64,000 nucleotides of DNA from Paracidovorax wautersii (GTDB lineage: Bacteria > Pseudomonadota > Gammaproteobacteria > Burkholderiales > Burkholderiaceae_C). The position numbers were made by a program, and so were the translations under genes. Positions 45,354 to 55,190 of this stretch are shown piece by piece; the stretch's first letter is position 1, and every line of letters begins with the position of its first letter. The stretch spans positions 186,001 to 250,000 of the forward strand of contig NZ_JAVIZX010000001.1 of NCBI RefSeq assembly GCF_031453675.1, given 5' to 3'. The notes beneath the pieces are model-generated. The model was given only the letters and a program-made list of their open reading frames with translations. It was not told the origin of the DNA and did no database searches.

Positions 45354-46379
45354 TTACTGCAGGGCCTGCACGCCTGCCACCAGCCAGCCGCTGGAGCCGC
45401 TCTTGGGCTTGGTCATGTTCCACACCTCGCGGAACGGGCTCGGGCCTGCCGAAGGCTCTTCGCGGATCATGCCGGAGAACTCCACGCTGGCCATGTAGGC
45501 ATCGCCCAGGTCCTCGATGCCCAGCAGTTGCGCCTCCAGCATGACCACGTCAGTGTGGTTGGGCTGGCTGGCGTCGCGGTGCGACTCGCGCTCGCTGAGC
45601 TGGGTGCGGATCTCGTCCAGCATGCCGTCGGTCATCATCGAACGCAGGGTGTTGATGTCCGAGCGGTCCCACGCAGCCTGCAGCGTGGTGAAGTTGCGCT
45701 TGGCAGCCGCCAGGAAACCGTCGGCGTCGAAGCCATCCGGAACTCCCCAGTTCTGCGAACCGGCCAGAGCGGAGCCGATCACCACGCCCGAGCTGGTGCC
45801 GCCCGCAGGCCGTGCAGCCTCGAAGGCAGTGGCATTGCGTTCCCAAGGGCGGGCCGAAGCGTCGTTGCCCACGTTGGCGGGGCTGTACTGGCGTGGCATC
45901 TGCGGCTGCACAGGCGATGCGCCTGCGCCCGCACCCGCACCCTGGAACGCGAAGGGCGACGCGTTGCCGCCCGCGGCAGCGGATTTGCGCGAACGCATGA
46001 TCATGCCGATGACCGCAAAGGCGGCCAGGGCCAGCAGCGCGATCAGCAGGAAGTTGGCGAAACCGGCGCCCAGGCCGAGCGAGCTGGCCAGCCACGCCAG
46101 GCCCAGGCCTGCGGCCAGGCCGCCGAGCATGGCGCCCCAGGGCTTCTTGGGCGCAGCGGCTGCGGGGTTGGCGGCCGGCGTGGCCGGCTTGGCCGCGGCG
46201 TTGTTCGTGGCGGCGTTCTGTGCCGGCGCGCCCGGGGCGGCAGGCGGGTTGGCTTCACGCTGGGTGACGTTGCTCGACTGCTTGCCCACCGACTTGCCGC
46301 CACCCATGCGACGGGCGTCGGCGTCGGTGTGGGCCACCGCGAGCAACGCGACGAGGACCAGGGACCATAGTTTCATCAT
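45354..46379 (-). CDS. Tim44-like domain protein, exported
   Basis: 341 residues. The signal peptide (LWSLVLVALLAVAHTDADA) is followed by a GGGKSVGKQSS segment, an Ala/Pro/Asn-rich linker, one or two membrane helices (FANFLLIALLALAAFAVIGMIM), and a C-terminal Tim44-like domain (FDADGFLAAAKRNFTTLQAAWDRSD). These proteins often sit next to ubiE and ubiB in betaproteobacteria; their role is not established. It starts with two ATGs. Confidence 0.9.
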   Translation of the reverse strand: MMKLWSLVLVALLAVAHTDADARRMGGGKSVGKQSSNVTQREANPPAAPGAPAQNAATNNAAAKPATPAANPAAAAPKKPWGAMLGGLAAGLGLAWLASSLGLGAGFANFLLIALLALAAFAVIGMIMRSRKSAAAGGNASPFAFQGAGAGAGASPVQPQMPRQYSPANVGNDASARPWERNATAFEAARPAGGTSSGVVIGSALAGSQNWGVPDGFDADGFLAAAKRNFTTLQAAWDRSDINTLRSMMTDGMLDEIRTQLSERESHRDASQPNHTDVVMLEAQLLGIEDLGDAYMASVEFSGMIREEPSAGPSPFREVWNMTKPKSGSSGWLVAGVQALQ

Positions 46380-46415
46380 GTCAATCTCCAGCTACTTGTT
46401 GCAGCCCTTTGGGCT

Positions 46416-47147
46416 TCAGCACTTGATTCCAACATGCAAGGCCACGATGCCGCCAGTCATGTTGTGATAGTCCACATGTCCAAAGCCATTTTGCTGCATG
46501 AGGGCTTTGAGCTCTTCCTGGCCCGGATGCATGCGGATCGACTCGGCCAGGTAGCGGTAGCTGGCGTCGTCGCCGGCAACCATCTTGCCCAGACGCGGCA
46601 GCACCTTGAACGAATACCAGTCGTACGCCTTTTCCAGGGGCTTGGCAATCTTGGAAAACTCCAATACGAGCAGACGCCCACCCGGTTTGAGCACACGGCA
46701 CATCTCGGCGATGGCCGCGTCCTTGTGCGTCATGTTGCGCAGCCCGAAGGCCACGCTCACCACATCGAAATGCGCATCGGGGAACGGCAGGGCCTCGGCA
46801 TCGCACACCAGCGTGGGCAGCACCACGCCGGCATCGATCAGACGGTCGCGGCCGACGCGCAGCATGGCCTCGTTGATGTCGGTATGGACCACACGCCCGC
46901 TGGCGCCCACCTTCTTGGAGAAGGCCAACGACAGGTCGCCCGTGCCGCCCGCAATGTCCAGCACCTGGCTGCCCTCGCGCAGGTTGGCCACCATCACCGT
47001 GTAGGCCTTCCAGGCCCGGTGCAGGCCCGCCGACATCAGGTCGTTCATGACGTCGTACTTGGAAGCCACCGAGTCGAACACGCCGCGCACGTGGCGCGCT
47101 TTGTCTTTCTCATCGACCGACTGGAAACCGAAATGCGTAGAGCTCAT
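46416..47147 (-). CDS. ubiE: Ubiquinone/menaquinone methyltransferase UbiE
   Basis: A 243-residue SAM-dependent C-methyltransferase of the quinone pathway. SAM loop [15 protein letters not shown] (about residues 62-76), [24 protein letters not shown] at the N-terminus, and [17 protein letters not shown] in the middle are typical. The gene leads the ubiE-Tim44-ubiJ-ubiB run on the minus strand. A 148-bp gap separates it from the DUF971 gene upstream. Confidence 0.97.
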   Translation of the reverse strand: MSSTHFGFQSVDEKDKARHVRGVFDSVASKYDVMNDLMSAGLHRAWKAYTVMVANLREGSQVLDIAGGTGDLSLAFSKKVGASGRVVHTDINEAMLRVGRDRLIDAGVVLPTLVCDAEALPFPDAHFDVVSVAFGLRNMTHKDAAIAEMCRVLKPGGRLLVLEFSKIAKPLEKAYDWYSFKVLPRLGKMVAGDDASYRYLAESIRMHPGQEELKALMQQNGFGHVDYHNMTGGIVALHVGIKC

Positions 47148-47295
47148 ATTGAAATCCTAGGCCGGACACGGCCAGCGGTACAGCGACAACCCCGCGCCCG
47201 CCCGGGGCTTGGTGCAGGAGCAACGCTGCGAGTGGAACAAATGAAAGAAAGGGAAGCGAAAGGCCACAGCCCCGACGCCGCCAAGCGATGAGAGA

Positions 47296-47724
47296 TCAAT
47301 GGCCGCCGCAGCCGCCATGCCCGTGGCTGCCATGGCCCTTGCCCGGCATGGGCGCATCGCGGTCCAGGCCGGCGGCCGCCAGGCGGTCGAGGTACTCCGC
47401 CCACAGGGCAGACTCCTTGCTGCCCAGCTCGTAGAGGTAGTCCCAGGTGAAGATGCCGCTATCGTGGCCATCCGAGAAGGCCGGGCGCACCGCGTAGTGG
47501 CCCACGGGCTCCAGGCCGGTGAGCGTGACGCCGCGCTTGCCCGTCTGCAGCACCTCCTGCCCCGGACCATGGCCCTGAACCTCGGCAGACGGCGAATACA
47601 CGCGCATCAGCTCGAACGGGATGCGGAAGGACGCTCCGTCGGAGAATGCGACCTCCAGCACGCGGGAAGTCTCGTGCACCGTGATCGATTGCGGAGTGGG
47701 CGTGCCTGCGGTCAAACCTGCCAT
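47296..47724 (-). CDS. DUF971 protein (gamma-butyrobetaine hydroxylase N-domain-like)
   Basis: 142 residues. VLEVAFSDGASFRIPFELMRVYSPSAEV and PVGHYAVRPAFSDGHDSGIFTWDYLYELG are the family's hallmark, with the usual His/Asp pairs. The C-terminus is a Gly/His-rich tail (GKGHGSHGHGGCGGH) that might bind metal. Such proteins often neighbour ubiE and are suggested to deal with Fe-S or Fe proteins, but the role is unproven. ATG 47724 is chosen; earlier codons give low-complexity sequence. Confidence 0.88.
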   Translation of the reverse strand: MAGLTAGTPTPQSITVHETSRVLEVAFSDGASFRIPFELMRVYSPSAEVQGHGPGQEVLQTGKRGVTLTGLEPVGHYAVRPAFSDGHDSGIFTWDYLYELGSKESALWAEYLDRLAAAGLDRDAPMPGKGHGSHGHGGCGGH

Positions 47725-47890
47725 GGGAATGTCACCTGTACCTGTTGTCTGAACGACGGGAAGAGAAGCGGGGGGAGCATTGTCCCACTGTGCTCCCGCT
47801 TGGCGCCCACGCCACAGCCCGGGAGCGTCTGAATTGACCCCCCGCGCCGGTGCGGTTACCTTTGGATGCATACATCCCCTACCGTTCTTC

Positions 47891-48952
47891 ATGGCTGGCA
47901 CTTCGGCATCTCCTGCGCACAGCAAGCTCGCACACAAGGCGTTCTGGATCATGTCACGGCGCGTCACCGTGGTGGCGGCCGGCGTGGACCTCGCCCTGCT
48001 GGGGCTCTTCACCGTGCTGGGTTCACCCCTGCTCGCCTGGCTCAATGTGCTCAGCATGGCCATCTACGCTGCGGCCTACTGGCTCCTGCTGCGGCGCGCC
48101 AACCTGGCCGCGCTGGTGCTCATCTGGCTCGAGGTGACGGGCCACGCTGCGCTCGGCACCTGGCTCATCGGGTGGGACAGCGGCTTTCACTACTACCTGC
48201 TGATGTTCATTCCCGCCATCACCGTCAGCGCCGGTCGGCAGCTGCGCCCTGCCCTGCTGCTGCTGGCGCTGTTCCTGTTTTACCTCGGGCTGCACGCCGT
48301 GTCGCAGCACTTCGGCGCCCAGGCACCCCTGGGCGCGCGGGGGCTGGCCGTGGTCCACGGTTTCAACGTCGCCGTGGTGTTCTGCATGGCGGCCTACACG
48401 GCACGCTTCTACTACGGCACGGTGCGCCGGGCAGAAGAGCAACTGCAGGCGCAGGCCGCGACGGATCCGCTCACGGGGCTGTCCAACCGGCGCAACCTTA
48501 TCGCGCGGGCGGAGCGCAGCCTTGCGGACGCCCGGCTCACGGGCCGGTCTACCGCACTGGTGATCGCAGACATCGACCATTTCAAGCAGATCAACGACCG
48601 TTACGGCCACGATGCAGGCGACCAGATTCTGGTGGCCATCGGGGCATTGCTGCTGCGCGCCAGCCGCGCACACGACGTGGTGGCCCGTTGGGGCGGGGAG
48701 GAATTCCTGATCCTGCTGCCGGACACCTCGGCAGAAGCGGCCGAGGCCCTGGCGGAACGCGTGCGCAGCGCGGTGGCCGCACGCTCCATGCACCATGCCG
48801 GCGTGGCCATCGATGCCACCCTCTCTCTGGGCGTGACGGCGGTGCAGCCGGGCGAAGCCTTGTCGAGCGCCATTGCGCGCGCCGACCGCGCCCTGTACCG
48901 CAGCAAGGACACCGGACGCGACCGCGTGACGCTCGCCGGCGAACTGAGCTGA
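47891..48952 (+). CDS. Diguanylate cyclase with integral membrane sensor
   Basis: 353 residues. The N-terminal ~190 residues hold about six membrane helices (VTVVAAGVDLALLGLFTVLG, LLLLALFLFYLGLHAV, VVHGFNVAVVFCMAAYTA) like MASE-type sensors. The GGDEF domain begins DPLTGLSNRRNLI, has IADIDHFKQINDRYGHDAGD, the loop RWGGEEFLILLPD, and an RAHD inhibitory site before it. It should be active in making c-di-GMP. ATG 47891 is used; a GTG-type earlier start would read through the divergent DUF971 leader. Confidence 0.92.
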   Translation: MAGTSASPAHSKLAHKAFWIMSRRVTVVAAGVDLALLGLFTVLGSPLLAWLNVLSMAIYAAAYWLLLRRANLAALVLIWLEVTGHAALGTWLIGWDSGFHYYLLMFIPAITVSAGRQLRPALLLLALFLFYLGLHAVSQHFGAQAPLGARGLAVVHGFNVAVVFCMAAYTARFYYGTVRRAEEQLQAQAATDPLTGLSNRRNLIARAERSLADARLTGRSTALVIADIDHFKQINDRYGHDAGDQILVAIGALLLRASRAHDVVARWGGEEFLILLPDTSAEAAEALAERVRSAVAARSMHHAGVAIDATLSLGVTAVQPGEALSSAIARADRALYRSKDTGRDRVTLAGELS

Positions 48953-48959
48953 TCCGCCC

Positions 48960-49448
48960 TCAGCCCAGCCGGCCGAGCGCCTCGGCCATGGCCTTCTCGG
49001 CCGCGGGCAGCCGCGCCACCACCTGCGCCTCGTGCTCCGGCACACGCTCGCGCAGCGCCGCGGCCCACACCGGCGCCGGGAAGTGGCTGTCCCAGGCAAA
49101 GCGCGCAATCACGTGCCAGTGCAGGTGCGGGACCATGTTGCCCAGGGCCGCCAGGTTGATCTTGGCAGGCTGCAGATGGGACCGCAGCGCGCGCTCGACC
49201 GCACACACCGCTGCCAGGCAGTGCGCGCGATCGGCATCGGACAGATCCGAGAGTTCCGCCACGTGCGCGCCCCACACTACGCGATAGAAGGCGGGGAAGC
49301 CCGCCTCGTCGGCGCGGATCACGCGCAGGCGCTCACCGCGCCAGACCAGCGTGCCACCATCCGCCTCGCACAGCGGGCAGGCAGGGGCGCCGCGCGCCGC
49401 CTCGGGAAGCACCGGGGACACGGCCGTGCCGAGCGTGGTGACCGACAT
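48960..49448 (-). CDS. HIT-family hydrolase
   Basis: A 162-residue protein with the histidine triad PHLHWHVIARF (about residues 106-116) and a CPLCE pair near the N-terminus that may bind zinc. HIT proteins hydrolyse dinucleoside polyphosphates or nucleotide-phosphate bonds; a diadenosine tetraphosphate or related substrate is likely. It begins 2 bp after the end of the FAD-oxidoreductase gene, so it is co-transcribed with it. It converges with the diguanylate cyclase gene. Confidence 0.93.
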   Translation of the reverse strand: MSVTTLGTAVSPVLPEAARGAPACPLCEADGGTLVWRGERLRVIRADEAGFPAFYRVVWGAHVAELSDLSDADRAHCLAAVCAVERALRSHLQPAKINLAALGNMVPHLHWHVIARFAWDSHFPAPVWAAALRERVPEHEAQVVARLPAAEKAMAEALGRLG

Positions 49449-49450
49449 GG

Positions 49451-52400
49451 CTACACCAGCACCCGCTCGATGCCGCCCGCATTGGCGCGCTGCACGTATT
49501 CGGGCATCCAGTTCTCACCCAGGATCTCGCGCGCCATCTCGACGACGATGTAGTCGGCTTCCAACAGACCGTTCTGCAGGTCGTCCTGGTACCGATTCAG
49601 GCCCTGCAGGCAGCTCGGGCAGCTGGTGAGGATCTTCACGTTGTCCTGCAGGCCCACGGCGCCGCTGGCGCGCAGCGCGGCCTCGCCCTTGCGGATCTCT
49701 TCTTCCTTGCGGAAGCGCACCTGCGTGGAGATATCCGGCCGCGTCACGCCCAGCGTGCCGGACTCGCCGCAGCAGCGCTCGCTCTTGGTCACCTGCGGGC
49801 CGACCAGCGCCTTCACGGTCTTGACCGAGTCCTGCAGCTTCATCGGGTTGTGGCAGGGCTCGTGGTACAGGTAAGCGCCATTGCCTTGCAGCGTGATGCC
49901 CTTCTCGAGCAGGTATTCGTGGATGTCGATGATGCGGCAGCCCGGGAAGATCTTGTCGAACTGGTAGCCCTGCAGCTGGTCGTAGCAGGTGCCGCAGCTG
50001 ACCACCACGGTCTTGATGTCCAGATAGTTCAGCGTGTTGGCCACGCGGTGGAACAGCACCCGGTTGTCCGTGATCATCTTCTCGGCCTTGTCGAACTGGC
50101 CGCTGCCGCGCTGGGGGTAGCCGCAGCACAGGTAGCCCGGCGGCAGCACGGTCTGCACGCCCGCGTGCCAGAGCATGGCCTGGGTCGCCAGGCCCACTTG
50201 GCTGAACAGGCGCTCCGATCCGCAGCCGGGGAAGTAGAACACCGCCTCCGTCTCGGCCGTGGTGGCGGCCGGGTTGCGGATGATGGGCACGTAGTCCTTG
50301 TCCTCGATGTCCAGCAGCGCGCGCGCCGTCTTCTTGGGCAGGCCACCGGGCAGCTTCTTGTTGACGAAGTGGATCACCTGCTCCTTGATGGGCGCCGTGC
50401 CCACCGTGGCCGGCGGATGAGAAGTCTGGCGGCGGCCCACGGCTCGCAGCAGGTCCACCACGGCGCGCTGGGCCTTGAAGCCCACATCCACCATGGCCGA
50501 GCGCATCAGCTTGATGGTGTCCGGGTTGGTGGCGTTGAGCATGGTCATGGCCAGCGCATTGCCCGGACGGAAGGTCTTCTTGCCCATCTTGCGCAGCAGG
50601 TTGCGCATGTTCATGGTCACGTCGCCGAAGTCGATCTTGACCGGGCACGGCGTGTAGCACTTGTGGCAGACGGTGCAGTGGTCGGCCACGTCCTCGAATT
50701 CCTGCCAGTGCTTGATCGACACGCCGCGGCGCGTCTGCTCTTCGTAGAGGAACGCCTCGACCAGCAGCGACGTCGCCAGGATCTTGTTGCGCGGGCTGTA
50801 GAGCAGGCTGGCGCGCGGCACGTGCGTGGCACACACCGGCTTGCACTTGCCGCAGCGCAGGCAGTCCTTGACCGAATCGGCGATGGCGCCGATGTCGCTC
50901 TGCTGCATGATCAGCGACTCGTGTCCCATGAGGCCAAAGCTCGGCGTGTAGGCGTTGGTCAGGTCCGAGAACATCAGCGATTCACGCGCCGAAACGGCCG
51001 CCCGCGCTTTACCAGCCTGCGCAGCGTGCTCTTGATTGCGTAGCAACTTGCCTTTGTTGAAGCGGCCTTGCGGGTCCACGCGCTGCTTGTAATCCGCGAA
51101 CGGCTGCAGTTCGTCGTCTGTCAGAAACTCCAGCTTGGTGATGCCGATGCCGTGCTCGCCCGAGATCACGCCGTTCAGGCTGCGGGCCAGCACCATGATG
51201 CGCGCCACGGCTTCATGCGCGGTCTGCAGCATGTCGTAGTCGTCGCTGTTGACGGGCAGGTTGGTGTGCACGTTGCCGTCGCCGGCATGCATGTGCAGGG
51301 CCACCCATACGCGGCCCTTGAGCACGCGCTGGTGGATCGCCACGGTCTCGTCCATCACCGGCTTGAACGCTGCGCCGGCGAAGATCTTGGCCAGCGGCTC
51401 GCGCAGCTGCGTCTTCCAGCTGGCGCGCAGGGTGTGGTCCTGCAGTTGCGGGAACAGCGTTTCGACATCGCGCAGCCAGCCGGCCCACAGGGCGCGCACC
51501 TCACCCACCAAAGCCACGGCCTGGGCCACACGGTCTTCCAGCAGCTCGGCGGACGGGATTTCATGCGCGTCGTCCTGGCGGCCCAGCGGCAGGTTGCCGC
51601 GCAGGAAGAAGTCTTCCAGTGCGTCGCACAGCTTGAGCTTGTTGCGCAACGACAGTTCGATGTTGATGCGCTCGATGCCGTCGGTGTACTCGGCCATGCG
51701 CGGCAGCGGAATCACCACGTCTTCGTTGATCTTGAAGGCGTTGGTGTGGCGGCTGATGGCGGCCGTGCGCTTGCGGTCCAGCCAGAACTTCTTGCGCGCC
51801 TCGGGGCTGATGGCGATGAAGCCTTCGCCCGCACGCGAATTGGCGATGCGCACCACCTCGCTGGTCACGCGCGCCACGTCGTCGGCGTCGTCGCCGGCGA
51901 TATCGCCGAACAGCACCATCTTGGGCAGGCCGCCGCCATGCTTCTTGCTCTTGGTGGCGTAGCCCACCGCCTTCAGGTAGCGGTCGTCCAGATGCTCCAG
52001 GCCCGCGAGCAGCACGCCCGAGCGCTTCTGCTCGGCGAACATGAAGTCCTTGATCTCGACGATCGAGGGCACGGCGTCCTTGGCGTTGCCGAAGAACTCC
52101 AGGCACACGGTGCGCGTGTGGCTGGGCATGCGGTGCACCACCCAGCGCGCGCTGGTGATGAGGCCGTCGCAGCCTTCCTTCTGGATGCCCGGCAGGCCCG
52201 ACAGGAACTTGTCCGTCACGTCCTTGCCCAGGCCTTCCTTGCGGAAGGTGCGCCCGGGGATGGCCAGGCGTTCGGTGCGGATCGGCGTCTTGCCATCGGC
52301 TTCGAAATACTGCAGCTCGAAGGTGGCCGTTTCCACGTCGTGGATCTTGCCCATGTTGTGGTCCAGGCGCGTGACCTCCAGCCACTGCGCCTCGGGCGTC

Positions 52401-53365
52401 ACCATGCGCCAGCTGACCAGGTTGTCCAGCGCCGTGCCCCACAGCACGGCCTTCTTGCCGCCCGCGTTCATGGCGATGTTGCCGCCGATGCACGAGGCCT
52501 CGGCGCTGGTCGGGTCCACCGCGAAGACGAAGCCCGCGCGCTCGGCCGCATCGGCCACGCGCTGGGTCACCACGCCGGCTTCCGTCCAGATGGTGCCCAC
52601 TTCACCCTCGATGCCCGGCAGGCGGCGCATCTCCACCTCGGTCATGGCTTCGAGCTTCTCGGTGTTGATGACCACGCTGCGCCAGGTCAGCGGAATCGCG
52701 CCGCCCGTGTAGCCGGTGCCGCCGCCGCGCGGGATGATGGTCAGCTCCAGCTCGATACACGCCTTGACCAGCGCGGCCATCTCGGCCTCGGTGTCGGGGG
52801 TGAGCACCACGAACGGGTACTCGACGCGCCAGTCGGTGGCGTCGGTCACGTGCGACACGCGCGAGAGGCCGTCGAACTTGATGTTGTCCTTGGCCGTGTG
52901 GCGGCCCAGGCGCTTTTGCACCTGGCGGCGCAGCTGCGCGGCCAGGGCGAAGGTGACGTCGAACTCGGCGATCGCACGGCGCGCGGATTCGACCAGCTCG
53001 CCCACCAGGCGGTCGCGCTCGGCGTCTTCGCCCGGCGTGCGGCGCTTGCCGATCTCGGACAGGCGGTGCTGCAGCGCATCCACCAGGGCTTTGCGGCGGT
53101 CGGGGTTGTCCAGCAGGTCGTCCTGCAGGTAGGGGTTGCGCTGCACGACCCAGATGTCGCCCAGCACTTCGTACAGCATGCGGGCGGAGCGGCCGGTGCG
53201 GCGCTCGCGGCGCAGCTGGTCGAGCACGTCCCAGGAGGCGGAGCCCAGCAGGCGAATGACGATTTCCCGGTCGGAAAACGAGGTGTAGTTGTAGGGAATC
53301 TCGCGCAGGCGGGCGGGCTCGGCCGCCTGCGCCTGCAGGGTAGCCAGCGCTATCGGAACATTCAT
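49451..53365 (-). CDS. Large FAD/Fe-S oxidoreductase (D-2-hydroxyacid dehydrogenase type)
   Basis: 1304 residues. The N-terminal ~180 residues look like DUF3683. An FAD-binding domain follows ([19 protein letters not shown], then [14 protein letters not shown]), then an FAD-linked oxidase C domain ([13 protein letters not shown]). Two Fe-S motifs read [15 protein letters not shown] and [15 protein letters not shown], and the C-terminal cysteine-rich CCG domains read YFPGCGSE with CCGYP, and HEPCHNP with CCGESG. This is a one-chain version of glycolate oxidase or D-lactate dehydrogenase machinery, probably passing electrons to quinone. The substrate is inferred. ATG 53365 is used; a TTG three codons upstream is possible. 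Confidence 0.92.
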   Translation of the reverse strand: MNVPIALATLQAQAAEPARLREIPYNYTSFSDREIVIRLLGSASWDVLDQLRRERRTGRSARMLYEVLGDIWVVQRNPYLQDDLLDNPDRRKALVDALQHRLSEIGKRRTPGEDAERDRLVGELVESARRAIAEFDVTFALAAQLRRQVQKRLGRHTAKDNIKFDGLSRVSHVTDATDWRVEYPFVVLTPDTEAEMAALVKACIELELTIIPRGGGTGYTGGAIPLTWRSVVINTEKLEAMTEVEMRRLPGIEGEVGTIWTEAGVVTQRVADAAERAGFVFAVDPTSAEASCIGGNIAMNAGGKKAVLWGTALDNLVSWRMVTPEAQWLEVTRLDHNMGKIHDVETATFELQYFEADGKTPIRTERLAIPGRTFRKEGLGKDVTDKFLSGLPGIQKEGCDGLITSARWVVHRMPSHTRTVCLEFFGNAKDAVPSIVEIKDFMFAEQKRSGVLLAGLEHLDDRYLKAVGYATKSKKHGGGLPKMVLFGDIAGDDADDVARVTSEVVRIANSRAGEGFIAISPEARKKFWLDRKRTAAISRHTNAFKINEDVVIPLPRMAEYTDGIERINIELSLRNKLKLCDALEDFFLRGNLPLGRQDDAHEIPSAELLEDRVAQAVALVGEVRALWAGWLRDVETLFPQLQDHTLRASWKTQLREPLAKIFAGAAFKPVMDETVAIHQRVLKGRVWVALHMHAGDGNVHTNLPVNSDDYDMLQTAHEAVARIMVLARSLNGVISGEHGIGITKLEFLTDDELQPFADYKQRVDPQGRFNKGKLLRNQEHAAQAGKARAAVSARESLMFSDLTNAYTPSFGLMGHESLIMQQSDIGAIADSVKDCLRCGKCKPVCATHVPRASLLYSPRNKILATSLLVEAFLYEEQTRRGVSIKHWQEFEDVADHCTVCHKCYTPCPVKIDFGDVTMNMRNLLRKMGKKTFRPGNALAMTMLNATNPDTIKLMRSAMVDVGFKAQRAVVDLLRAVGRRQTSHPPATVGTAPIKEQVIHFVNKKLPGGLPKKTARALLDIEDKDYVPIIRNPAATTAETEAVFYFPGCGSERLFSQVGLATQAMLWHAGVQTVLPPGYLCCGYPQRGSGQFDKAEKMITDNRVLFHRVANTLNYLDIKTVVVSCGTCYDQLQGYQFDKIFPGCRIIDIHEYLLEKGITLQGNGAYLYHEPCHNPMKLQDSVKTVKALVGPQVTKSERCCGESGTLGVTRPDISTQVRFRKEEEIRKGEAALRASGAVGLQDNVKILTSCPSCLQGLNRYQDDLQNGLLEADYIVVEMAREILGENWMPEYVQRANAGGIERVLV

Positions 53366-53651
53366 GGGGGTCAACCTGGGTCGGGCGCGTGGGACGCCCT
53401 TGGGCCTCGGGGCCGCGATTTTAAGCCAGCCCCCGCCGGGCTGCCGGACGCCTCAGGGGGGACGCCGCCCGGCCGGCCGCGGCCCTGGGCCAGCCGGCTA
53501 CCGTTCAAAAATGATAGCGCGCTGCGCTGGATTACGCTGCGGTTTCATGCCCTTCCCCTTCAACCCCCTTGAGGGGCAAGCGCATGCAGCTATCTTTTTC
53601 GAAGCAACCTCGCACTTACCCCTCTCCGGTAGCGCCCGGAGCCGGCCACCG
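53366..53651. other. Gap between serA and the FAD oxidoreductase gene
   Basis: 286 bp on the minus strand side. It holds a GC-rich tract with CCTCAGGGGGGACGCCGCCC, distantly like the inverse of the mosaic repeat, and repeat copy G. No gene is seen. Confidence 0.5.
53507..53600 (+). repeat. Dispersed repeat, copy G (split)
   Basis: AAAATGATAGCGCGCTGCGCT is an inverted left end, and AAGCGCATGCAGCTATCTTTTT a forward right end, with ~40 bp between. It looks like two half-elements or one copy interrupted by a CCCCTTGAGGGG palindrome. Confidence 0.45.
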
Positions 53652-54881
53652 TCAGAACAGCACGCGGCTGCGGATGGTGCCCGGTACCTGTGCCAATTTG
53701 TCCAGGGCCAAGTCGGACGATTCGGCGTCCAGGTCGATCACCACGTAGCCGACCTTCTCGTTCGTCTGCAGGTACTGCGCGGCGATGTTGATGTGGTTGT
53801 CGGCAAACACCTGGTTGATGGCCGACAGCACGCCCGGCACGTTGCGGTGGATGTGCAGGATGCGGTGCTTGCCCGCATGCGCCGGCAGCGCCACCTCGGG
53901 GAAATTGACGGACGTGATGCTGGTGCCGTTGTCGCTGTACTTCACCAGCTTCTCGGCCACTTCCAGGCCGATGTTGGCCTGCGCCTCCATGGTGGAGCCG
54001 CCGATGTGCGGGGTGAGGATCACGTTGTCCAGCCCACGCAGGGGCGAGATGAACTCGTCCTTGTTGCTGCGCGGCTCGACGGGGAACACGTCGATGGCGG
54101 CGCCCAGCAGCTTCTTGGCCTTGAGCGCCTCGGCCAGCGGCTCGATCTCCACCACCGTACCGCGCGAGGCGTTGAGCAGGATGGCGCCGGGCTTCATCGC
54201 CGCGATCTCTGCCGCGCCGATCATCCATTGCGTGGACGGCAGCTCGGGCACGTGCAGGCTCACGATGTCGCTCTGCGCCAGCAAGGCCTGCAGCGACGGG
54301 GCCTGGCGGGCATTGCCAAGCGGCAGCTTGTTCACCACGTCGTGGAAGAGCACCTGCATGCCCAGCGCTTCGGCCAGCACCGACAGCTGCGTGCCGATGG
54401 AGCCGTAGCCGACGATGCCCAGCGTCTTGCCGCGGATCTCGTAGGCGTTGTCGGCGCTCTTGAGCCAGCCGCCGCGGTGGGCCACCGCGGACTTCTCGGG
54501 CACGCCGCGCAGCAGCAGAATGGCCTCGGCCAGCACCAGCTCGGCCACCGAGCGGGTATTGGAATAGGGCGCATTGAAGACCGCGATGCCGCGCTCGCGC
54601 GCCGCATCCAGGTCGATCTGGTTGGTGCCGATGCAGAAGGCGCCCACGGCGACGAGCTTGTGGGCCTCGGCGAACACCTCGGCCGTCAGCTGCGTGCGCG
54701 AGCGGATGCCGATGAAATGCACGTCGGCGATCTTGCGCTTGAGTTCTTCGTCCGGCAGCGCCCCGGCGAGCGCTTCGATCTGCGTGTAGCCGGCGCGGCG
54801 CAGCACCTCCACGGCGGACGGGTGGATGCCCTCCAGCAACAGGAACTTGATCTTGCTTTTGTCCAGAGAGGTGGTGGCCAT
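53652..54881 (-). CDS. serA: D-3-phosphoglycerate dehydrogenase
   Basis: A 409-residue enzyme for the first step of serine synthesis. The NAD loop is GIVGYGSIGTQLSVLA (about residues 155-170). LNASRGTVVEI, ILTPHIGGST with the catalytic His, and a C-terminal ACT regulatory domain (HIHRNVPGVLSAINQVFADNHINI) that would bind serine are visible. Length and layout equal E. coli SerA. It is divergent from ugpB, sharing a 309-bp region. Confidence 0.97.
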   Translation of the reverse strand: MATTSLDKSKIKFLLLEGIHPSAVEVLRRAGYTQIEALAGALPDEELKRKIADVHFIGIRSRTQLTAEVFAEAHKLVAVGAFCIGTNQIDLDAARERGIAVFNAPYSNTRSVAELVLAEAILLLRGVPEKSAVAHRGGWLKSADNAYEIRGKTLGIVGYGSIGTQLSVLAEALGMQVLFHDVVNKLPLGNARQAPSLQALLAQSDIVSLHVPELPSTQWMIGAAEIAAMKPGAILLNASRGTVVEIEPLAEALKAKKLLGAAIDVFPVEPRSNKDEFISPLRGLDNVILTPHIGGSTMEAQANIGLEVAEKLVKYSDNGTSITSVNFPEVALPAHAGKHRILHIHRNVPGVLSAINQVFADNHINIAAQYLQTNEKVGYVVIDLDAESSDLALDKLAQVPGTIRSRVLF

Positions 54882-55190
54882 GGGAATGAAGAGAGGTCAG
54901 GAAAAGAAGCCCGGCGCGCCGCTCGCGACAGGACCGCCGAGCATTGTGCAATGCACAAAACCTTGTTGTCATCGCTGCAATTCACCGGAAAAAGCAAAGG
55001 GTTGCGTCCCGACAGTGACTCAATTTGTCACAATGCCGTCACACGGCTGCCACAATTCCCGACTGACATGCCGACGGGGTTTCCCCGGTTGCTGCCGCGC
55101 AGACCCTGTGCGACAACGACATATTCTTGTCACGAAATGCGTCCTAACATGGGCGCTTCGTGCATTTCGTCATCCATGGAGAAACATTTC
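54882..55190. promoter_or_regulatory. Divergent regulatory region serA / ugpB
   Basis: 309 bp with no gene. It carries the three PHO-box-like repeats at 55025-55057. A further TTGTCAC at 55127-55133 and a TTGTCAT at 54966-54972 lie apart, outside the 11-bp phase. The AGAAACAT sequence close to ugpB gives only a modest ribosome site (GGAGAA about 10 bp before ATG 55191). Confidence 0.6.
55025..55057 (+). promoter_or_regulatory. Candidate PHO box: three 11-bp repeats before ugpB
   Basis: TTGTCAC at 55025-55031, CCGTCAC at 55036-55042 and CTGCCAC at 55047-55053 are spaced exactly 11 bp. PhoB binds CTGTCAT-like 7-mers repeated every 11 bp. The ugp operon is a classic PhoB target in E. coli. No convincing -10 was identified downstream. 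Confidence 0.6.

Noticed and set aside
53364-55190. Very long open frame leading into ugpB (over 600 codons before the signal peptide)
   Set aside because: It runs antisense over serA and through the divergent regulatory region; its product is low-complexity and the true signal peptide starts at 55191.
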